From positions 196,102,278-196,166,277 of the forward strand of contig NC_090024.1 of NCBI RefSeq assembly GCF_037176765.1: a stretch of DNA of 64,000 nucleotides, written 5' to 3'. Origin of the DNA: Anolis sagrei (lineage: Eukaryota > Chordata > Lepidosauria > Squamata > Anolidae). Position 1 is the first letter of the stretch, and each line of letters begins with the position of its first letter. The position numbers were made by a program, and so were the translations under genes. The notes beneath the pieces were generated by a model. That model saw nothing but the letters and a program-made list of their open reading frames with translations, was not told where the DNA came from and ran no database searches. Shown piece by piece: positions 55,603 through 64,000 of this stretch.

Positions 55603-58569
55603 GTAATAACTGAAGGAAAGCTGGAAGTCAAATGTTATTTTTTTTCATGCTCTTTATAAACTGGTTGACAGCAATATTTGAAGTCCAAACACGAAAAAGA
55701 AAGATGGGAGATTTTCATCAGGCTCTTGACCTACCATCTCAGCATGTATCTCAAAGGGTGTGGAAAAAGCTCTTGTTGGTGTCAGTTAAAGGTTTGTTCT
55801 TTCAAAGAGATAATTGCCATGATGAGACACTCTCTAGTTTGACCTTAAGTTGCAGCAACATACAATGAAAAATTGACATTGGTTGTTAAAAATGGCATTT
55901 TGGATTAAAAAAAAAATATCCTTCTCTTAAAAGCTCAGATGTTTCTTTTTATTTTCTATTCTCCAGAGACAGCTGATGGGTCCAGTATCAGTAGTAGGAT
56001 AAAACAGCCCTGGTTTTCAGTCAGATGTCATCCAAGATTTTCCCCAAGGTGTTGGGCCTATTTTGTGATAGGGCCTTGGGTAGCTCCTTTTACAGTTAAT
56101 CATATTGAGAAAGAACCAGCAGCTGTCACTGCCTTTCCCCCTGTGATGTGTGCATTCATGATTTCTTTCCTGGTCTGCCTAGTGAATTAAGGACATTCCA
56201 CTACAAAATTTATTTTGTGCCTCAGTTTTCTCCCAGAGAAAGACCCAAGGCAGATCGTAACATGAATTAAAAAGAAACACATCTAAAAACCAACAGGTAA
56301 CAACATTAAAGACAATTTAAATCAATTAAATGAGGTATTTTAAAGTCACACATGGCAATATTTTGTTATTCGCATACAGGCCTGCAGCTGCAATGTTATG
56401 TGATATAGGGTGTCCATCAGGTTTGCAGTGATATGAGATCAAATTAAAGGAAGTCTGGTGATGCTTGTCAGTTGCTTAGATCATATAAATATCTCTCAAA
56501 CGTCCTCAGAGAAGTCTATGATAAAATGAAGGAGCAACCAAAAAATAGTATCCTGGGGATGTCAGACAAATACATTGGCTTAAACCTGTTTATCAAAGCA
56601 AATTTTGTCTCCAGGTATGCAATTATCTCAATTAGTCATGAGCCAGCTTGCATTACTCCATGCATAAGCATATTCATGGCATTAAATCATATTCCATATA
56701 TAGTATGACTTTATATTGGGCCTTCGGGATAAGGCACATACACAATGCAATTCTGAGAAATTCAGGTGGTGCTAAGTCCCTTTGAAATGAGGCACAAGAA
56801 AGCCATATAAGCTGCAAAAGCCAGAGTAAAGACAATTTTAGAACCACACAGAATAACATGAGAAAGTTATTTGACAATTCATATTTTGAAAACATTCATT
56901 TGAGAATCCTAGATTATTCCTACAATATTGGTAAAGTCAAACAAAATACAAAGAATCATATGAAATGAAATATATGTACATTCATAATGTAGCAGAAAAT
57001 TTGATTTAGGAAGGGGGGAAAGCCCTGCATATTTCTATTATAGCTAGAGAATATGAAATACATATACCTATACATTTCCATGTTAAGTATTAAAAGACTT
57101 ACTGAAGTAAAAATTCCTTATTTATAGTTTCTCTCTGTCTGGAGATGGATACAAGACATAACATATCTTCCCATTTTATTCATCCACTAAAGTGTCTCTA
57201 ATGTTCAATTGGATGTTTGATAGTAAACTCGCTGTATGGGAAAAACCTTAAAGGAAATAATTTCTCCATAGTTGGAGCTTGTAAGCAGTGATTTTGTTTT
57301 GACACAATTGAGGCTGCTTGAGATGTGGGAAAGATTACTGGGAAGGCATAATACCTGGCAGAGGGTTGGTGATCTGTATCTCCAAATCTCAATTAAGAGA
57401 TGGAATTCAAATTGGAACAAACTTGACTTATGAAGTTATCCCACTTTAACCTTCTCCCATTATCTTACTGTCTTCATACACATATACATACTTCATACAC
57501 ATACTTCATCCCCCGCTTTTCTCCCGCCTATGGGATAACATCCCTCGATCAAGATTTACGTATCAGGCTCTGGATTGGGATCTTGTGTACAGACCTCCTT
57601 TATGTGCAGCCTCTTCTGACCTCCTCTAGTAAAGAATGGTGGAAAAAATATTGCTAAGGTTCTCATGAAAATTTGGATTTCAAAGCAATGACTAGCTGAA
57701 GGCAGCTCTTCACCTCCTCCAGCCATTCCGTGTTGTGTTGAAGATGAAACAGAAATGGCAATTACAAAAAACAAACAAAAAAAAACAGCCAAACAAATTG
57801 ACATCTTAAGGGAGGTTGCAATAACATCCAATTTGTAAACTGAACTGTGAACCAGAACTGCAGCATGGGTAACATTCAAGATTTATTCCACTTCTCAACA
57901 AAAAACAAAAAATTAAACCAAACAATTTGTAAAACGTCATTGTGATAGTAAGAGTCACTGAAAATCAAAAGAGCAAGTTGTTTTTTCTATTTTAAAAAAG
58001 CCCTCATAGAGTCTGAGCTAAAATCAATATGAGACTTTTGTGGACTGAAAACGTGGCTTTAAAACCATAATATGTCCTTTATGGTGACCTTGTGCATGTA
58101 CTAAGTAAGTGTTGCATAACATCACAGCTGCGCCAAGAACAAAGACTGCTATGCAAAACAGATCCCCTGAACTAGAAAGCTGCATGCATGGGCCTGTTGC
58201 AACCCAAACTCCAGGTAAAAACTGCTGCTCATTTTTCTTGCAAAGCCATCATTCACTGTCTGCCTATCTGGGCAATATATATAAAACGTGACATTCATGT
58301 GAAAGGTATTCAAGGAGGGGTTAAAGGTTAATTTTCCCATTGAGATCTGCCTGGAAATAATATACCTTTTCCAAACAGCTCATTTTGTCTGGTAAAAGAA
58401 GGGAAGCTATTTTTAAATTTGTATAACTATAAGCTCCTAATGGTGATCTGGTTTTCTCAATGCAAATTTGCAGTTCAAATTTGAACAAACTTGGCCTGGA
58501 TCACAAGGAAGGAACCGAGCTCAAAACAAAATTAGGCTCAACACTTTTCTATGGTCCCACTGAAAAAAA
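55603..58569. other. Mostly unassigned AT-rich stretch
   Basis: Only short frames and the weak L2-like piece at 56.2 kb. A short direct repeat, cttcatacacata, occurs near 57473 and 57489. No gene supported. Confidence 0.4.
56205..56350 (-). mobile_element. Possible short L2-like 3' end
   Basis: The words tttattttgtgcctcag, ttctcccagagaaagaccc and aaggcagatcgtaac followed by A-rich sequence resemble the reversed end of the L2-like elements. It is weak and short. Confidence 0.35.
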
Positions 58570-58903
58570 GGTATAAAAGGTAAAGGTTTTTCCCTGACAT
58601 TAAGTCAAGTTGTGTCTAACTTTGGGAGTTGGTCCTCATCTCCATTTCTAAGCCAAAAAGCCAACGTTGTCCATAGACACCTCCAAGGTCATGTGGCCGG
58701 CATGACTGCATGGAGTGCCATTATCTTCCCGCCGGAGCGGTACCTATTGATCAACTCACATTTGCATATTTTCGAACTGCTAGGTTGGCAGAAGCTGGGG
58801 CTAACAGCGGGAGCTCACGCCGCTCCCCGGATTCAAACCTTCTAACTTTCAGTCAGCAAGTTCAGCAGCTCAGCGCTTTAACACACTGTGCCACCAGGGA
58901 TTA
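58570..58903 (-). mobile_element. tRNA-derived SINE, about 335 bp
   Basis: Reverse copy of the 47.7-kb family: tail ggtaaaggtttttccctg, body ggtcatgtggccggcatg and gttttcgaactgctaggttgg, box B complement ggattcaaacc, head ctgtgccaccaggg. Full-length by comparison. Confidence 0.83.
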
Positions 58904-59728
58904 CATGTTATCCAATACTGCCCTTCAAAATTCCTCGGCAATTTATTACCCAAAGGATTCTTTCTCAAAATTGTTTGCAACTTCAAAAACTGATCTGAGT
59001 TGTTACTAAAACAATACCAAAATGTGGATTAAATAGCAGAACAATACATGTGCAAGGAACTAACAGAGTCTTATGGTTATGCACCTATTGCAGAAGGTAG
59101 ATTTGTGCATTGTCCATTGTATAACCTATAACTAAACATCCTGGGTTAGTATAAGAACAAAATTAAGCTCTTCTGGGTTTTGCAATGAACTGTTACAGTT
59201 AAACAGAAAGAACCCATGTGCCAAAAATGTTATGCAAGCAGAAATAGTTACATTCAATCAAGGAAAACTTCTCTCTCTGCATGTTTAGTTTAAGATCATG
59301 GTGTCAGTCATTTCACAGGAGACACACCCCAAGTTCCTTTCCACATTGGTTTCTACTTCCTTTAATCTTAGAAATAGTTACATATCAAAAGATTATTTGC
59401 ACTTATTTTTAAACAGCAAGATTCAACTACCAATATAAAATGTTATGCAAAAATTGAAAATTGATATCAATTGAGCTGGTCTACTAGAAATGTCATCAAA
59501 TAATCTAGTTTGTTTTTAAACGGATACTAAGAGTACTCCCCTGGAGGGATTCTACTCACAATGTTCCTATGTCTCAGAGTCCATTGTACTCATACTTTTT
59601 GTAAATGATTAGCACCAATTATCCTAGACATAACATGAAGCTCAAAAGACACTCCTGTACCGTAACCAGTAAATGTGTTGATCTTATGTTCTCCCATTTA
59701 AAATCAGGTCACACACACAAATCTAGCT

Positions 59729-59835
59729 ACAATCAAGCTCTAACCCTTGTCATCACAAAACGACTACATTCAAACACAAGCGTGTTATCAAAGTATTCAT
59801 GTTTTTATGAACTTTATGTAGAACAATATACCAGT
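59729..59835 (+). repeat. Diverged copy of the sequence right of the L2 (about 63611-63715)
   Basis: By eye, ctacaatcaagctctaaccc...tattcatgtttttatgaac...gaacaatatac here aligns with ctataatcaaactctaaacc...tattcatgctttatgaat...aaacaatatac at 63611-63715, at roughly 75-80 percent over about 105 bases in the same orientation. The two copies lie on either side of the L2 insertion. They may be an unnamed interspersed repeat or a local duplication. Confidence 0.55.
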
Positions 59836-60029
59836 AAAGGTCTCACACTGGAGTTTTCCTCAAAATAGCATGGTTTTAATTAATTGTTTGTAGTTTTGAA
59901 GATTGTTTGCTGTTGCGCTAATAATAAAAGCCTGGAATCACATTAGGACCTTAGACCAGCATACTGCCTGTTAGTTTAACAGAGTCACTTTTTGGAAGAG
60001 CACATAGTGAGAGAGGGCACCAAAGAAAG

Positions 60030-62813
60030 GTGACCTGGCAGTTCCCTGGGACCTATTCACCCCTTACAGATCTGGCGTGCATCACGGAGACCTGGTTGGA
60101 TGAAGCTGGAGGAGTAAATCTGACCCAGCTTTGTCCTCCGGGTTTCTCCGTGCAGCACCAACCTAGATCCGGAGGGCGGGGAGGCGGGGTCGCAGTGGTC
60201 TATAGGGATTCCATCCATCTGACCAGGTGCCCCATCCCGCAGACCGCAAATTTCGAAAGCGTCTACCTGAGGGTGGGTGACCGGGACAGTATAGGGATTC
60301 TAGTAGTGTACCGTCCACCTCGCTGCACTACAGTCTCCCTACCTGAGCTAGCGGGGGTGGTCTCGAGCCTGGCATTGAAGTCTCAACGGCTTCTTGTGCT
60401 GGGAGACTTCAACGTCCATGCCGAGACGACCCTCACAGGCGCGGCTCAGGACTTCATGTCTGCCATGGCAACCATGGGGCTGTCCCAACAAATATCTGGC
60501 CCCACCCACTGTGCTGGACACACATTGGATTTGGTTTTCTGCCAGGGATGGGAACAGGGTGGCGGTGTGGAGGAGTTGTCCATCTCTCCGTTGCCATGGA
60601 CCGACCACTTCCTGATCAGATTTAGGCTCACTGCGCCCCCTAACCTCTGCAAAGGTGGAGGACCCATTAAGATGGTCCGCCCCAGGAGACTGATGGATCC
60701 GAATGGCTTCCTGACGGCTCTTGGGGATTTTCCCGCCACCTCGGTAGGTGACCATGTCGAAGCCTTGGTGGCTCTCTGGAATGGGGAGATGACCAGGGCT
60801 ATTGACATGATTGCTCCGGAACGTCCCCTCTCAAGTAGCCGAGCTAAACCAGCCCCTTGGTTTACTGAGGAGCTGGCAGCTATGAAGTGAAGGAAGAGGG
60901 AACTAGAGAGCGTGTGGCGTTCGGAACCGAGCGAGTCAAACCGAGCACGGTTTGTGTCCTTTCTTAGGGCATATGCCGCGGCAATAAAGACCGCAAAGAA
61001 AACTTTCTTTGCGGCCACTATTGCGTCTGCAAAGAACCGTCCGGCGGAGCTGTTTCGGATTGTCAGAGGTCTTTTAACTCCCGCCTCTGCAGGTGGGAGC
61101 CCTGACAATTCGGTCGCGCGCTGTGAAGCATTTGCTCGGTTCTTCGCAGACAAAGTCGCCTTGATCCGTTCTGGGCTGGACGCCGCGTTAGATGCAGTCT
61201 CTGTGGATGTAACGAGAGCACCTGCTTGTCCTATTTTGTTGGATTCTTTTCAGTTTGTGAAACCCGAGGATGTGGACAAGATACTTGGAGGAATGAGGCC
61301 CACCACGTCCATCCTAGACCCCTGCCCATCCTGGCTTCTGAGAGAGGCCAGAGGGGGATTGGCCGAGTGGGTAACAGTGGTGGTGAATGCCTCCCTTCGG
61401 GAAGGCAAGATTCCAGCGAGCCTAAAACAGGCTATTATAAAGCCGCTGTTGAAGAAGCCATCACTGGACCCCACTAAATTGGACAACTTTCGGCCTGTTT
61501 CCAATCTCCCCTTTTTGGGCAAAGTCATGGAAAGCGTGGTGGCCTCACAACTCCAGGTATTCTTGAGAGACACGGATTATCTGGATCCGGCACAGTCTGG
61601 TTTCAGACCGGGGCATGGTACCGAGACGGTCTTGGTCGCCTTAGTGGATGATCTGCGCCGGGAGCTAGACAGGGGGAGTGTGTCCCTGTTGGTGCTCCTG
61701 GACCTCTCAGCGGCCTTCGATACCGTCGACCACGGTATCCTTCTGGGGCGCCTTGCGGAAATGGGTCTTGGGGGCATTGCTTTGCAGTGGCTCCGGTCAT
61801 TTCTGGAGGGTCGCACCCAGAAGGTGTCATTGGGGGACTCCTGTTCCGCACCACAACCGTTGACTTGTGGGGTGCCACAGGGTTCCATACTGTCCCCCAT
61901 GCTGTTTAACATCTACATGAAGCCGCTGGGTGAGATCATCCGGAGTTTCGGGGTGCGGTGTCATCTGTACGCAGATGATGTCCAACTCTGTCACTCCTTC
62001 CCACCTGCTACTAAGGAGGCTGTCGAGGTCCTGAACCGGTGCCTGGCCGCTGTAACGGTCTGGATGAGGGCGAACAAACTGAAACTAAATCCAGACAAGA
62101 CAGAGGTACTCCTGGTCAGTCGCAAGGCCGAACGGGATATAGGGTTACAGCCTGTGCTGGACGGGGTCGCACTCCCCTTGAAGGCGCAGGTTCGCAGCTT
62201 GGGTGTGACCCTGGACTCATCGTTGAGCCTGGACCCCCAGGTTTCAGCGGTGACCAGGGGAGCATTTGCACAGCTTAGGCTCGTGCGCCAGCTGCGCCCG
62301 TATCTCGGGAAGTCTGACTTGGCCACGGTGGTACACGCTCTTGTCACATCCCGCCTGGATTACTGCAACGCTCTCTACGTGGGGCTGCCCTTGAAGACGG
62401 CCCGGAAGCTTCAGCTGGTCCAGCGTGCGGCAGCCATGTTACTAACTGGAGCGGGTAGCAGGGAGCACACAACGCCCTTGTTGTCCCAGCTCCACTGGCT
62501 GCCGATTTGCTACCGGACCCAATTCAAGGTGCTGGTCTTGGCCTACAAAGCCCTAAACGGTTCTGGCCCAAAATACCTTTCTGACCGCATCTTGGCCTAC
62601 GAGCCCACGAGGACCTTGAGATCGTCTGGGGAGGCCCTTCTCTCGATCCCGCCTGCATCACAGGCACGGCTGGCGGGGACGAGGGAGAGGGCCTTCTCGG
62701 TGGTGGCCCCCCGGCTGTGGAACACTCTCCCGGCACACATCAGACAGGCGCCCTCCCTCATGTCCTTTCGAAAAAGCCTTAAGACCTGGCTGTTCGAGAG
62801 GGCATTTAATTAA
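60030..62813 (+). pseudogene. L2 endonuclease-reverse transcriptase ORF, one in-frame stop
   Basis: One frame is open from the truncated 5' end to TAA at 62811-62813, except for TGA at 60888-60890, consistent with a CGA-to-TGA CpG decay in a K-R-K-R-E context. Endonuclease motifs: I-T-E-T-W, L-G-D-F-N-V-H and T-D-H-F-L. RT motifs: L-L-D-L-S-A-A-F-D-T-V-D-H, G-V-P-Q-G-S-I-L-S-P and the catalytic Y-A-D-D near 61970. The L2-type C-terminus follows (L-V-T-S-R-L-D-Y-C-N, L-H-W-L-P, L-W-N-T-L-P). The endonuclease lacks its N-terminal part, so the copy cannot be complete even without the stop. The first residues (60030-60061) are flanking sequence read through. Confidence 0.9.
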
Positions 62814-63066
62814 GTGCTAAGCAACAACATTACGGTAATGAGAACTGGAATGGTATAAGGAAGATGAGACTGGCTATGATTCTACTAAGAGACGAAGCGG
62901 ATTTTTATGTAGTTTGTATTTGTCGTATAGTTATATGTTGTTGATACTGGCCTTTGTAACTGTCTTTTTATGTGTACTGTACACCGCCATGAGTCGCCCG
63001 TAAGGGCTGAGAATGGCGGTTAATAAGTGCATCAAATAAATAAATAAATAAATAAATAAATAAATT
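60062..63066 (+). mobile_element. Young 5'-truncated L2-clade LINE
   Basis: Seen: a GC- and CpG-rich block of about 3 kb stands out from the AT-rich flanks. It starts inside the endonuclease region (the first sure motif is A-C-I-T-E-T-W-L-D), so it is 5'-truncated. It ends with a short UTR in which accgccatgagtcgcc and gaatggcggt can pair as a stem, followed by an AAAT-repeat tail at about 63035-63066. The coding sequence is that of the L2 clade of the CR1 superfamily. The high CpG content and single stop mean a recent insertion. No clear target duplication was found. Confidence 0.9.
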
Positions 63067-63414
63067 ACACCATATTGCAGTCTATGCTGGAGGAGTTACA
63101 CTGATCTACAGGATCACAGCCAAAGACACTGTATATATTTAGAAAGGGTCTGCATGGTGAGGACTGTAGAGGAAAGGGTCTGCATGGTGAGGGGGCACAG
63201 GGGAAAGGGTTTGGGTGATGAGTGGGTGTGGGAGAAAGGGTCTGTACCCTGGAAAAACAATGCTACTGTCATTGCAGTTGCTGGCGGGAGTGGGAAGAAG
63301 GCCCAGCCACGGAGCCCAAGCCTAAAAGAGGCTTTGCCTTCTGCCTTAGCAGGAGCCCCCCTTCCCTTTGCACAATGCCTTCTTTTCTGGACCCACATTC
63401 ATTCACTTGAGTAA
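63067..63414. other. G-rich stretch with tandem gaaagggtctg units
   Basis: Between about 63140 and 63245 the word gaaagggt(c/t)tg recurs four times with 30-50 base spacing, separated by ggtgag-type words, a worn minisatellite. No gene is supported. Confidence 0.55.
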
Positions 63415-63657
63415 TTGGAGTAATTTTCTTTTGTGACTACATGGTTTAGAGTTTGATTATAGATATATTATCAAAGGCTTTCATGGCCAGCATCACTGGG
63501 TTGTTTTTCGAGCTGATGTCAGGAGGGAATGCTTCTGGAACATGGCCATGCAGCCCGAAAAACCTACAACAATTCAGTGATTCTGGCCATGAAAACCTTT
63601 GACAATATATCTATAATCAAACTCTAAACCATGTAGTCACAAAAGAAAATTACTCAA
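63415..63657. repeat. Long imperfect palindrome extending into flanks
   Basis: Left arm about 63415-63503 and right arm about 63568-63657. Outside the Penelope-like core, about 45 bases of other sequence (containing tgactacatggtttagag on the left) recur almost unchanged as the reverse complement on the right (ctctaaaccatgtagtca). So the inverted copy includes what looks like target DNA. Confidence 0.8.
63466..63606. mobile_element. Inverted pair of Penelope-like 3' ends
   Basis: The text begins tatcaaaggctttcatggcc and ends ggccatgaaaacctttgac, that is, the same terminal sequence on both sides in opposite orientation, with catggccatgcagcccgaaaa in between. It matches the copies at 18.25 and 36.1 kb at about 85 percent by eye. 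The arms continue outside the element into flanking sequence; see the separate repeat entry. Confidence 0.6.
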
Positions 63658-64000
63658 ATTCAAGCATGTTGTTTAGGTATTCATGCTTTATGAATTTCTT
63701 ATAAAACAATATACTGTATATGAGCATGGAAAGGCATATAGAGATGCTTAAGCAATTGTGTGAGAAAGTATTTCCTGAAGAAAGAAAAATCCTAACACCA
63801 GAATATCTGATATTATGGCACTGGTATATTTAACCTGGGCTCATTGTGTCATTACCATATCACTTAACTGATTTAATAAAATAAGTCAAACGTCAGTTAT
63901 AAAACTTTCTAGAGACAGCAATGACAGGATATGACTACTCTTCAATTGAGATTACCATGATAATGTCGGTATGTCCCATATCTAGTTCTCATTGCCCTTT

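Noticed and set aside
57430-57657. 75-codon plus-strand open frame
   Set aside because: No motif, no splice signals and a low-complexity start (repeated cttcatacacata).
60446-61153. 235-codon minus-strand open frame
   Set aside because: It is antisense to the L2 frame. GC-rich sequence makes long chance frames.

Overview
The window looks like AT-rich, repeat-rich nuclear DNA of a squamate reptile, most probably an iguanian lizard close to Anolis. The evidence is the mix of repeats: L2- and CR1-superfamily LINEs, RTE/BovB-type LINEs, L1, a Penelope-like element, several tRNA-derived SINE families with LINE-like 3' ends, and many hAT-type and Tigger-type DNA transposon relics. The species is an inference. 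There are no operons, bacterial-type genes, CRISPR arrays or convincing RNA genes. Most of the long open frames belong to LINEs. The one host gene I can support is split into seven coding exons on the minus strand between 30217 and 15927. All splice sites are GT/AG and every exon junction keeps phase. It encodes a 382-residue type I membrane receptor: signal peptide, a V-type Ig domain of the pIgR / Fc-alpha/mu receptor / CD300 family with a pIgR-D1-like first loop, a second divergent Ig domain, a stalk carrying a 15-residue tandem duplication, one transmembrane segment without charged residues, and an acidic tail that ends near a TxYxxV (ITSM-type) tyrosine motif. Its introns have collected many insertions: an RTE LINE in intron 6, a Penelope-like palindrome and a SINE split by a hAT miniature element in intron 5, and L2 ends, palindromic elements and a CR1-in-hAT nest in intron 4. 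Layout: 0.3-13.5 kb holds decayed L2 pieces, palindromic miniature elements, one composite SINE, one LINE C-terminal fragment and one unexplained possible exon (9407-9637). 14.7-15.1 kb is a hAT relic. 15.9-30.2 kb is the receptor gene. 30.6-38.4 kb holds MITEs, a Tigger-type element with TA duplications, and a Penelope-like 3' part with its 5' end flipped. 38.42-41.64 kb is a full-length RTE LINE with an 11-bp target duplication and only two in-frame stops. 43.4-50.5 kb holds L2 ends, a Tigger relic split by a CR1 copy, several SINEs and hAT elements. 50.5-60 kb is mostly unassigned, with SINEs and an L1 fragment. 60.06-63.07 kb is a GC-rich, young-looking, 5'-truncated L2 LINE with one in-frame stop. 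The end of the window carries a long palindrome whose arms run into the flanking DNA. Three things deserve most attention: the receptor gene (a possible immunoglobulin-binding receptor with a switch-type tail), the repeated inverted structures linked to the Penelope-like family, and the two almost open LINEs.
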